This document shows positions 35,328 to 42,410 of a stretch of DNA of 64,000 bases, piece after piece (positions within the stretch are counted from its first letter, which is position 1; each line of letters starts with the position of its first letter). The notes beneath the pieces are model-generated. The model had not been told where the DNA came from. It saw only the letters and a list, made by a program, of their open reading frames with translations, and ran no database searches. Origin of the DNA: Zeaxanthinibacter sp. PT1 (GTDB lineage Bacteria > Bacteroidota > Bacteroidia > Flavobacteriales > Flavobacteriaceae). Where the stretch lies: NCBI RefSeq assembly GCF_028464225.1, contig NZ_JAQPCN010000004.1, positions 124,001-188,000 on the forward strand, read 5' to 3'. Both the position numbers and the translations under genes were made by a program.

Positions 35328-35703
35328 ATGGCCGAATTTCTTCTCCTTTTTTATTTAATATCTCGATTATCCAGTAGATCAGCTGCCCCAGCCCGTTTGC
35401 AAAGATGAATAGCAGCACCCAGACCACCAGCATATTATTTCCCTGTAAGTTTGGGTTCTTTGCAGCATGTACAATATAGAAAACCAAGCTGCCAAAAGAG
35501 ATCAGAACGACCAGGACGATGACGAAGATAAAAAAGGCGATCCCACCCATCAGCAAACCGTGAATTTCATCCATATGCCCATGATCACCTATGTCTCCGC
35601 CAATGGCGAGAATAATGAAAAATAAATAACCGAAAATAAGGAGGATAAGAGACAGTAGGGGTGCCAGGGCAAAGAAGCCTTGCCAGAATTTATTGTTCAG
35701 CAT
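35326..35703 (-). CDS. Small membrane protein, PLDc_N-like
   Basis: The start is the ATG at 35703 (M-L-N-N-K-F-W-Q-G-F-F). The frame open upstream runs through a terminator and into the peptidase gene and is not used. The 125-residue product has three hydrophobic segments (about 5-30, 45-75, 90-115), with F-Y-I-V-H-A-A-K-N-P-N between the last two, resembling the PLDc N-terminal membrane module often found alone in flavobacteria. Function unknown. Separate from the peptidase gene because of the hairpin at 35780. Confidence 0.7.
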   Translation of the reverse strand: MLNNKFWQGFFALAPLLSLILLIFGYLFFIILAIGGDIGDHGHMDEIHGLLMGGIAFFIFVIVLVVLISFGSLVFYIVHAAKNPNLQGNNMLVVWVLLFIFANGLGQLIYWIIEILNKKGEEIRP

Positions 35704-35779
35704 AATAGTTTGGTTTTCATAAATATAGTAAAAAAGAATAGGTGTCCTCCCGGGTAAGTCGTTGGTATACTCTCCAAGA

Positions 35780-35807
35780 AAAAAGCCTGCAATGAAGCAG
35801 GCTTTTT
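35780..35807 (-). terminator. Terminator of the S9 peptidase gene
   Basis: Stem AAAAAGCCTGC/GCAGGCTTTTT (35780-35790 with 35797-35807), six-base loop, T tract on the minus strand, 20 nt after the peptidase stop. Confidence 0.85.
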
Positions 35808-35827
35808 CCAAATTCAGTTTATGGTGA

Positions 35828-37849
35828 TTATTCTTTTTTATACTTGTCAAACCAGGCAAGGATGGCGGCAACCTTGGCGATCAGCTGGCTGGGTTTACCG
35901 GCTATACCATGAGAGGCATCGGGGATACGGACCATGGCACTCTCTACTCCCTGCAACTTGAGGGCCGCGTAGTACTGCTCCGATTCTGCGATGGGGGTCC
36001 TGTAATCCTCTTCGCCGGTTAGCAGCATGGTGGGGGTGGTAACATTCCCTACTAAAGAGAGAGGCGAACGCTTCATATAATGTTCAGGATCTTCCCAGGG
36101 CTTTGCAGGGAACCAGTACTTACTGAAATAAGCCGGGTTATCCGCATACAAAACAAAACTATACCAATTAATTACCGGTTTGGCCACCACTGCTGCCCTG
36201 AAGCGGTCTGTTTTTCCTACGATCCAGGCCGTGAGGACTCCGCCGCCACTTCCTCCTGTTACAAACAACTGTTCCTCATCTACACTGCCCTTGGCTATCA
36301 CAGCATCTACACCGGATATCAGGTCATCGTAATCATGGTTCGGGTAATCATGGTGAATCAGGTTCCCGAATTCTTCTCCGTAGCTCGTACTTCCCCTGGG
36401 GTTGGTATATAGCACCATATACCCCGAGGCTGCAAACAATTGTAACTCCGCGGTGAATTCAGGTCCGTAACTCGCAAAAGGTCCTCCATGAATCTCAAGG
36501 ATAAGCGGGTATTTTTTGTTTGGATCATAATTTGGGGGGTATATAAGCCAACCCTGGACCTCTCTTTGATCATATGAAGATTTCCAGGTCATCTCTTCCA
36601 CTTTTCCAAGGTTGCGGTATGCGAAAAGATCGTCGTTAAGCCTGGTGATCCTCCGAGTATTTTTGCCGTTAGAGACGGCGAGATCTGCCGGGTGCTCGCT
36701 TCCCCCGAGAGTGTACGCCAATGTTCCATCTTCAGAGACAGAGAAACTTCCGGAACTGTACGGTCTACCTATTGACATTCCGCCAAGATTTTCGGCAACG
36801 GTCTTGATCTTACCGCCCAGGGAAATATGCCCGATTTTGGTAATACCGCGGTCTGTATACTGGAAATAAAGGCCTTTGCCATCGTCCGCCCACTGGATAT
36901 CCTCGATATCCCGGTCAAAATCTGCAGTAAGCAGTTCCGGTTCTCCGCCTTCGGTACTCATGGCGTACAGCTGGCTGAGTTGATACCCCTGGTACCGGTC
37001 GTCATAGCCGGTAAAGGCGATGGTCTTACCGTCCGGAGACAGGGCAGGAGAGCGGTCTGGTCCTTTCCTGCTGGTAATAGCTTTTATACTTCCATCGATA
37101 AGTGATATTTCATAGATTTCACTGTTTAGGGGTTCTTCTTCATGTTCTTCGTGCAAATTTGCTGAGAAGTAGAGTTTGGAACCGTCTTTTGACCATACCG
37201 GGCTCCCGTGATCGAATTCGGAATCCGTCAATTGCCGCGGCGCTCCCCCGTCTGTAGAGATCACAAAGATCTGCTCATTACCGCCTTTAAGATAACCCTG
37301 GCCATCGCCACGGTAGTTCATCTCGTCGATATATTTAGGGGAATCTGCCCAGCTGGCGCCTTCAGGTTTCTCGGGCATGGTGATGATCGATTTTGATTTT
37401 TTTGGGACAAACATGGTAAAGGCTAGTTGTTTGTCATCATAGGACCAGCTGACGCCCGATGCGCTCCTCGGAGGATTTATTAGCGTATGTATCTCGCGGG
37501 TGTCTAACCACATGAGGTAGAGTTTGGTCTTGTCATCCTTCATATTGGAACGGAAGACGATCTTTTTACCATCGTGAGACCAACGGGGTGCAAAATCGCG
37601 TTGATTACCGGTGGTCAATGGTCTATTCTGGCTGCCGTCAGCATTCACCATCCAAAGATTGGACAGGTTCTTATCGGTCATAACGTCTTTAAAGTTCCTG
37701 ACGTAAATGATTCGTTCTCCATCCGGTGAAATCTGGGGATCTGACACGTATTCAAGATCAAAGATGTCTAGGAGCTCCATAGGGCTCTTTTGTTGTGACC
37801 ATCCAAATTGAGTGACGGCCAGGAAAAGGAGCAGGTAAATTTTTTTCAT
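35828..37849 (-). CDS. S9 family serine peptidase (acylaminoacyl/dipeptidyl-peptidase type)
   Basis: A 673-residue exported prolyl-oligopeptidase-family enzyme. Signal peptide residues 1-18 (V-T-Q-F-G-W-S-Q). Residues about 20-400 form the beta-propeller with repeated S-P-D-G and W-S-x-D-G-K (PD40) motifs. The alpha/beta hydrolase domain follows, with G-G-S-G-G-G carrying the nucleophile Ser near residue 533, Asp in L-T-G-E-E-D-Y-R-T-P, and His in D-A-S-H-G-I. It would cleave peptides in the periplasm. Single gene between two hairpins, so separate from the cluster that starts at 38020. Confidence 0.92.
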   Translation of the reverse strand: MKKIYLLLFLAVTQFGWSQQKSPMELLDIFDLEYVSDPQISPDGERIIYVRNFKDVMTDKNLSNLWMVNADGSQNRPLTTGNQRDFAPRWSHDGKKIVFRSNMKDDKTKLYLMWLDTREIHTLINPPRSASGVSWSYDDKQLAFTMFVPKKSKSIITMPEKPEGASWADSPKYIDEMNYRGDGQGYLKGGNEQIFVISTDGGAPRQLTDSEFDHGSPVWSKDGSKLYFSANLHEEHEEEPLNSEIYEISLIDGSIKAITSRKGPDRSPALSPDGKTIAFTGYDDRYQGYQLSQLYAMSTEGGEPELLTADFDRDIEDIQWADDGKGLYFQYTDRGITKIGHISLGGKIKTVAENLGGMSIGRPYSSGSFSVSEDGTLAYTLGGSEHPADLAVSNGKNTRRITRLNDDLFAYRNLGKVEEMTWKSSYDQREVQGWLIYPPNYDPNKKYPLILEIHGGPFASYGPEFTAELQLFAASGYMVLYTNPRGSTSYGEEFGNLIHHDYPNHDYDDLISGVDAVIAKGSVDEEQLFVTGGSGGGVLTAWIVGKTDRFRAAVVAKPVINWYSFVLYADNPAYFSKYWFPAKPWEDPEHYMKRSPLSLVGNVTTPTMLLTGEEDYRTPIAESEQYYAALKLQGVESAMVRIPDASHGIAGKPSQLIAKVAAILAWFDKYKKE

Positions 37850-37935
37850 GTTCAGGTTTTTGAATTCCTGCCTAAGATATTAAACATATCAGAAAAGGGA
37901 AGCAATGGATTAGCGCTATTTGTACGCATAAATTA

Positions 37936-37964
37936 CCAATGCCCCGGGATTCCCGGGGCATTGG
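37936..37964. terminator. Strong GC hairpin without T tract
   Basis: A 13-bp perfect stem (37936-37948 with 37952-37964) with core GCCCCGGG/CCCGGGGC and a three-base loop, downstream of the 38-42 kb minus-strand cluster. Neither side is followed by a clean T run, so it may terminate in another way or protect the 3' end of the mRNA. Confidence 0.6.
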
Positions 37965-38019
37965 CTTCCTCCCTCAGCAGGAAGGCAAAGGAAGGTTGGA
38001 TAGTTACAATATATACTGT

Positions 38020-38787
38020 TTATTCCTGTCTGTCTACTGCACTGACGGTAGAACCAAGGCCGCTCAGATCCTTGCGAAAAACCCATAATTCTTCGTGAGT
38101 CCCGTCCATTACGGATTCAGCCTCTTTCATGAATTTCATAAAACTACCTTCACCGTGAACGGCTTCAAAATCCTGTGGAAAAGTATCCGGCCTTGACATA
38201 TAATTCATATTCCCGAAAAAATCTACCCATGCAAGGTCTTGCCCTTCTAGGTTGGACAGCTCATTGATATATACCCCGTAAGGATCATCCGGGTATTTTT
38301 CCATGTAGAGCTTCTGTACCTTTTTAACCATTTCTATGGCCTCCATCCATTTAAAAGGTTTAACGTCCATCACGAAGACGAGCAAATTATCAATCTCAAA
38401 ATCGGCCGGGAAATTGGAGTATTCCGGGTGAAAACGCCAGTGATCAACACGGCCTTCCGCTTCGGCATAGGGAGCTACCTTCTGGTTCCAGTGGTCGTTG
38501 TGCTCTTTTTCGGGTTGTATAGGGGTATCCATGGCAGACCATGTAGTTGGTCCCATCACCCACATGTATTTCCCGGCATTCTTACCGCTGGAAATCCAGT
38601 ACACCCTTGCGCCGTTACCGCCTTGGGAATGGTATTTTTTATTGTGTTCTGCAAGCCCCTGTTCTAACTGCATAATTTTATCGGGCAGCGGTGTCAGTCG
38701 CAGGTTAGTAATCACCGGGTAATCGGTTGCGCTTTGAGTGAAGACCATCAACGGCCCCAGGAATAAGAGATATAGTATTCTTTTCAT
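38020..38787 (-). CDS. Exported protein with tandem dimeric alpha/beta-barrel-like halves
   Basis: A 255-residue protein with a signal peptide (L-F-L-G-P-L-M-V-F-T-Q-S). The mature part seems to consist of two related halves, each a strand, a helix rich in charged residues, then a strand with a W/Y pattern (first: Q-G-L-A-E-H-N-K-K-Y followed by A-R-V-Y-W-I-S-S-G; second: M-V-K-K-V-Q-K-L-Y followed by Y-G-V-Y-I-N-E-L). This is the layout of ferredoxin-like dimeric barrels (NIPSNAP/EthD/monooxygenase type). No catalytic site can be named. It is last of a minus-strand gene run from 42212. Confidence 0.65.
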   Translation of the reverse strand: MKRILYLLFLGPLMVFTQSATDYPVITNLRLTPLPDKIMQLEQGLAEHNKKYHSQGGNGARVYWISSGKNAGKYMWVMGPTTWSAMDTPIQPEKEHNDHWNQKVAPYAEAEGRVDHWRFHPEYSNFPADFEIDNLLVFVMDVKPFKWMEAIEMVKKVQKLYMEKYPDDPYGVYINELSNLEGQDLAWVDFFGNMNYMSRPDTFPQDFEAVHGEGSFMKFMKEAESVMDGTHEELWVFRKDLSGLGSTVSAVDRQE

Positions 38788-38809
38788 GATCAGTGTTTTT
38801 TATTAGTAT

Positions 38810-39865
38810 TTATTTATAAGCAATGGCGGCACTACTTGGACCGGTTAATGGAATCAAAGATGTTTTCTGGAAACCGGCTTCCCTCGCCCAGCGGCCAAAA
38901 TCCTCTTCGGTGTAATCTGCACCATCCTTGGTTTCGATCAGCATATTAAGAGACATCAGCAATCCAAAACTATTCTTGCGGCGTTGATTGTCAATAATAT
39001 TTTCAATAGCTACAAATGCTCCGCCTTCCGGCAAGGCATCATAGGCTTTCTGGATCAGTAGTTTTTTATCTGCCACTCCCCAGTCGTGCAGGATATTTCC
39101 CATGGTAATGACATCTGCCTTAGGAAAATCATCTTTAAAGAAATCCCCTGATCGGACTTCAACTCTTGGCAGGCAATCTATCCTTTCCATATTTTCCTTC
39201 GCGATCCGGGCTACTTTGGGCAGGTCAAAAGTGATACACTTCATGTGAGGATGCTGTATAGCGACCTGGGCAGATAAAAACCCGCCGGCGCCCCCGATAT
39301 CACAGAAGGTGGTATAATTGGAAAAATCAAAACGATTACAGAATGCCATAAAGTTGCCCATCTGGAATCCTCCCATGGCGCTGACAAATTCGCGTAAGCG
39401 ATTTTCATCCTCGTAGAGTACTTCAACTAATGGTTTTTCACCTTGTGCCGTTTCATTCTGCGGGTCCCCGGTTTTTAAGGCCTGTTCCAGGTGAACCCAG
39501 AAAGGATAAAGCCGGTTGTTAGCCATCTCGAGCATCCCGCCAATATAACTTCGTTTGTGCTTATCCAGGAAGGCCTCTGTATCCGGAGTGTTGCTATATA
39601 GCGCGTGCTCTTTTAATCCTTCCCTTTCCAGGAAGCCCATGGATACCAAGGCGTCCAGGAAATCATAGACCGCCCTGGGGTGCAGCTGTAGCTTCTTCTG
39701 TATCTTATGGGCCGGGACCTTACCTTTAGACAGGTAAGTGAAAAGTTCAAGTTTTACTGCAGTGAGCAGGACCTTGGAGGCCCAGAAGGCCATCCCGGTC
39801 TCCATGATTTTTGCCGGGTTAGGAGCCGGGCTCGTTTCCGGTTTTTTTCTAGTGAGTACTTTCAT
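38810..39865 (-). CDS. COMT-type SAM-dependent O-methyltransferase
   Basis: A 351-residue protein. Residues about 20-110 form the winged-helix dimerisation domain (A-F-W-A-S-K-V-L-L-T-A-V-K-L-E-L-F, L-H-P-R-A-V-Y-D-F-L-D-A-L). The Rossmann methyltransferase domain has the SAM motif C-D-I-G-G-A-G-G-F (about 188-196), F-D-L-P, G-D-F-F and the catalytic-histidine region G-N-I-L-H-D-W (about 255-261). This family methylates hydroxyl groups of small aromatic molecules and antibiotics. No signal peptide, so it is the only obviously cytoplasmic member of the local cluster. Spacing 22 nt to the gene downstream. Confidence 0.88.
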   Translation of the reverse strand: MKVLTRKKPETSPAPNPAKIMETGMAFWASKVLLTAVKLELFTYLSKGKVPAHKIQKKLQLHPRAVYDFLDALVSMGFLEREGLKEHALYSNTPDTEAFLDKHKRSYIGGMLEMANNRLYPFWVHLEQALKTGDPQNETAQGEKPLVEVLYEDENRLREFVSAMGGFQMGNFMAFCNRFDFSNYTTFCDIGGAGGFLSAQVAIQHPHMKCITFDLPKVARIAKENMERIDCLPRVEVRSGDFFKDDFPKADVITMGNILHDWGVADKKLLIQKAYDALPEGGAFVAIENIIDNQRRKNSFGLLMSLNMLIETKDGADYTEEDFGRWAREAGFQKTSLIPLTGPSSAAIAYK

Positions 39866-39879
39866 CAGAGCTGCAGCAT

Positions 39880-40398
39880 TTATGGGTTCATTTCTTCTTG
39901 CTCCATAGCTTTCATACTTTGAATCTGGTTCATGACCATCATTATAGGTGCACTGTCATAGAAGGCATGCTCTTCCACAATCTTCCCGTCTTTAAATTCG
40001 AGCGTTACGTGTACAGGCACCACCACGCTGGTGTCCTTATCCTTGAAGGTAGCTTCCCAATTGCCCCAGAAGTTTACCCATCTCTCGTCCTTATCATCAA
40101 TGATCATTTCATAATACTGATCCTTATCCTGGAATCCATAAGACTGGTAAATCGCAGTGCCCTGTTCAAAACTGCTGACAAAGTCAGAGGGGGTGATGGC
40201 AGTGGTACTGTTGTGGTAGATTTTTGCGGTATCGGCATAATGTCCTTTCATAGCCTGCCAGTCGCCTTTCTCATAATCTTCGATCAGGGCTTTAGCTTGA
40301 TCTATTTCTGAAGAGGACGAAAAATAACGATCCGCTTTTTCTTCTTTGCAACCCCATAGCAGGAGAAGCGATAATAATAAGACACTTAGAGTTTTCAT
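39880..40398 (-). CDS. NTF2/SnoaL-like lipoprotein
   Basis: A 172-residue protein. Signal sequence with lipobox L-L-L-W-G-C (about residues 12-17). The mature part fits the cone-shaped NTF2-like fold: A-K-A-L-I-E-D-Y-E-K-G-D-W-Q-A-M-K, A-D-T-A-K-I-Y-H-N, then H-V-T-L-E-F-K-D-G-K-I-V-E-E-H-A-F-Y-D. Many such proteins bind or isomerise small hydrophobic molecules. It stands 4 nt downstream of the cupin gene and 14 nt before the methyltransferase gene, indicating a tight operon. Confidence 0.8.
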   Translation of the reverse strand: MKTLSVLLLSLLLLWGCKEEKADRYFSSSSEIDQAKALIEDYEKGDWQAMKGHYADTAKIYHNSTTAITPSDFVSSFEQGTAIYQSYGFQDKDQYYEMIIDDKDERWVNFWGNWEATFKDKDTSVVVPVHVTLEFKDGKIVEEHAFYDSAPIMMVMNQIQSMKAMEQEEMNP

Positions 40399-40402
40399 GT
40401 TG

Positions 40403-40801
40403 TTAGTTTTTAGGTTTGTGCATTTTATCTTTACAGGTTTTTAGTTCCACCAGGATGAGTTCCATGGGTTCACTGCCGTTATTCTGCGGTAAATGGGTGG
40501 ACTCCGGCGTGAACATCGCAGTACCCGCCTTATTCCGGTCTTCGATCATACTGCCATCCGGCAGGGTCATTAAGCCGTTAGATTCTGTCAGCATAATTGC
40601 TACGGCATCCGGGTGGTGATGCATGACCGATTTCTCACCGGGCCCGTACTGTATCCTCAGTACCCGGACCTGCTCGTTCTCAAATTCTACCTTGTAGTGT
40701 TCAGGGTCTGCTTTAACGGCGTCCTGGGCCTGTAGACCTGTGGCCCAAAATCCGATGAAGACCAGGCTTAAGCAGGCGAGCATTATTTTCACTGTTTTCA
40801 T
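40403..40801 (-). CDS. Exported cupin-domain protein
   Basis: The start is the ATG at 40801; the upstream in-frame ATG would lie inside a hairpin region. The 132-residue product has a signal peptide (cleavage near L-Q-A-Q-D) and one cupin barrel. The first cupin motif G-P-G-E-K-S-V-M-H-H-H-P-D supplies three histidines for a metal; the second motif reads T-P-E-S-T-H-L-P-Q-N. Such small cupins bind or oxidise small molecules. Adjacent genes on both sides encode exported NTF2-like and barrel proteins. Confidence 0.82.
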   Translation of the reverse strand: MKTVKIMLACLSLVFIGFWATGLQAQDAVKADPEHYKVEFENEQVRVLRIQYGPGEKSVMHHHPDAVAIMLTESNGLMTLPDGSMIEDRNKAGTAMFTPESTHLPQNNGSEPMELILVELKTCKDKMHKPKN

Positions 40802-40840
40802 GATCTTGTATTTCTTTTTAAATGAAAGTTGGATGGAATA

Positions 40841-40872
40841 AGGACTTCTTAAAAGAATTTTCAAGAAGTCCT
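40841..40872 (-). terminator. Intra-cluster hairpin between barrel-protein and cupin genes
   Basis: A perfect 10-bp stem AGGACTTCTT/AAGAAGTCCT (40841-40850 with 40863-40872). There is little T tract on the minus strand, so it may be partial termination or an mRNA processing/stability element that sets different levels for the two parts of the cluster. Confidence 0.5.
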
Positions 40873-40886
40873 GTTATTATATGAAA

Positions 40887-41651
40887 TCACTGTTTTGGAC
40901 TGTATGCCAGGTCTGGACGCATGCTTCCGCTTATGACTTCCATACCGCTCATATACTGGGTCATCTCGTCAAACAAAGGTTTGGCTTCCTCTCCCAGCAG
41001 GGTACGATTGGCTACGGCCTGCTGTTCATAGCTGAGGGCATCCTTGGCCGCGATGGCTACCAGGAAGAAATCCTGTGGGGCTCCAAAGCCACTCCTGTAA
41101 ACCCTGTAGCTGACTTTAGATCCTTTATCGGCGTATAGCTTCTTGATCTTTTTAAAGTGCTCGGCCAGTTTGCTGCGATTGGCCGGGGTGGTATAAACAT
41201 AGTAGAACTTACGGTAGTCCTGGCCTTCAGGGGTCTGGGTAAAACCTTCCGGCATATATGAGAGCTTTTTATCCATATGAATTACATAATCAAAATGCTT
41301 GTCATAGTAGTCGTTCATCTCGCTAAAAAGACTGCCCATTTTGTCTGATCCCATTTTTTCTGCCAATGAAGCAAATACGGGCCGATCCAGGGAGGCCATG
41401 TTGTCTATGGGACCCACATAGAGATATCGGTAATCATCGGTCTGTGCCGTGATCCACTGCTCGTCCTGTATATTATGAGCTTTAAGTTCAGTAACCAGCT
41501 TTTTATTAACATTTTCATACTTGTTGACCATAGCTGGTTTTACGTGGTCCTCGTGGACCCAGAAACTCTGGTAGTCTGCATCCGACTGCCCCTGTAATAA
41601 TGCTGCGGGTAACAATAGGAAGGCTAATAAAATTTTTAATGATGTTCTCAT
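40887..41651 (-). CDS. Exported protein with tandem dimeric alpha/beta-barrel-like halves
   Basis: A 254-residue protein with a signal peptide ending near A-L-L-Q-G-Q-S. As in the protein encoded at 38020, two halves show the pattern helix (N-K-Y-E-N-V-N-K-K-L-V-T-E-L; F-K-K-I-K-K-L-Y-A-D-K-G) then strand with aromatic residues (Q-W-I-T-A-Q-T; Y-R-V-Y-R-S-G-F-G). The two proteins are the same length but clearly diverged. A sensor or small-molecule-binding role is inferred from the fold type only. It is 30 nt downstream of the first cluster gene. Confidence 0.65.
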   Translation of the reverse strand: MRTSLKILLAFLLLPAALLQGQSDADYQSFWVHEDHVKPAMVNKYENVNKKLVTELKAHNIQDEQWITAQTDDYRYLYVGPIDNMASLDRPVFASLAEKMGSDKMGSLFSEMNDYYDKHFDYVIHMDKKLSYMPEGFTQTPEGQDYRKFYYVYTTPANRSKLAEHFKKIKKLYADKGSKVSYRVYRSGFGAPQDFFLVAIAAKDALSYEQQAVANRTLLGEEAKPLFDEMTQYMSGMEVISGSMRPDLAYSPKQ

Positions 41652-41681
41652 GATCCTGAATGTTTAGTTAATATTTGTTTG

Positions 41682-42212
41682 TTAGTCTAATATGGGAGGT
41701 ATCAGTGTATACCCCAGTTGTTGTAAGAGTTCTAACTCGTTGTAATAGACCTGTTCTTCGGCCATTTTTCCATTGGAATCAAACAATATCCAGGATATTC
41801 CGGATACCTTGATCTTCTTACCGGTTGCTGCCGTTTCACCGAACATCCCGGTATTAGTGCCTTCTGCGTTCCATTCTACAACTCTATCCCGGCCCGAACC
41901 GTTAACACCGCTTACTGTGATTTTAAGATCCGGGAATCCCCTAAAGAAGACCTTCATATGAGATTGCATCTCTTTGGGATTAGAGGTTACGCATACCCCA
42001 TTCATACGCCTATTAAAAGCCGGGCTTGCCAGTTCATCCAGTACCAAGGTGTTCCTGAGGTTCCACCCATGATTAACATAGGCGTATATGACCTCCTGAA
42101 TGATGCTATCCTGCTGTTGCTCTGTTCCAAGTCTTTGCTGGGTGTTTTCGCCCAAGCCGCAGGAATACAGGAGACATCCAATCCAAATTGTTAAACCTTT
42201 GGATAATTTCAT
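41682..42212 (-). CDS. SnoaL-like/ester-cyclase-type lipoprotein
   Basis: The start is the ATG at 42212 (M-K-L-S-K-G-L). The 176-residue product has a lipobox C-L-L-Y-S-C and an NTF2/SnoaL-like domain. The segments N-H-G-W-N-L-R-N, E-M-Q-S-H-M-K-V-F-F-R-G-F-P-D-L-K-I-T-V and N-G-K-M-A-E-E-Q-V-Y-Y-N are the recognised core of the SnoaL polyketide cyclase/ester cyclase group. It is the first gene of the minus-strand run, and its promoter shares the 198-nt region with the divergent sensor kinase gene. Confidence 0.82.
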   Translation of the reverse strand: MKLSKGLTIWIGCLLYSCGLGENTQQRLGTEQQQDSIIQEVIYAYVNHGWNLRNTLVLDELASPAFNRRMNGVCVTSNPKEMQSHMKVFFRGFPDLKITVSGVNGSGRDRVVEWNAEGTNTGMFGETAATGKKIKVSGISWILFDSNGKMAEEQVYYNELELLQQLGYTLIPPILD

Positions 42213-42410
42213 CTTAGAGCTGTTCAATAAAAACGTTTTGAGCCTTCCTGCGGCTCTAAGCAATAGGAATATTTTATTCCTCCGAAACGCTAATGGACGA
42301 ATCGTATCTTATTCTGTCCGAAGGGATTAAAAAAGTTATCGGGGCAGGGCTTCATTAAGATATTTCGTATATTTATTATCCTCATTTCCCCCGGTGAGCA
42401 ATCAACCGAA

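Noticed and set aside
35704-35871. N-terminal extension of the small membrane protein
   Set aside because: It runs across the S9 peptidase terminator and into that gene; the ATG at 35703 begins the membrane protein proper.
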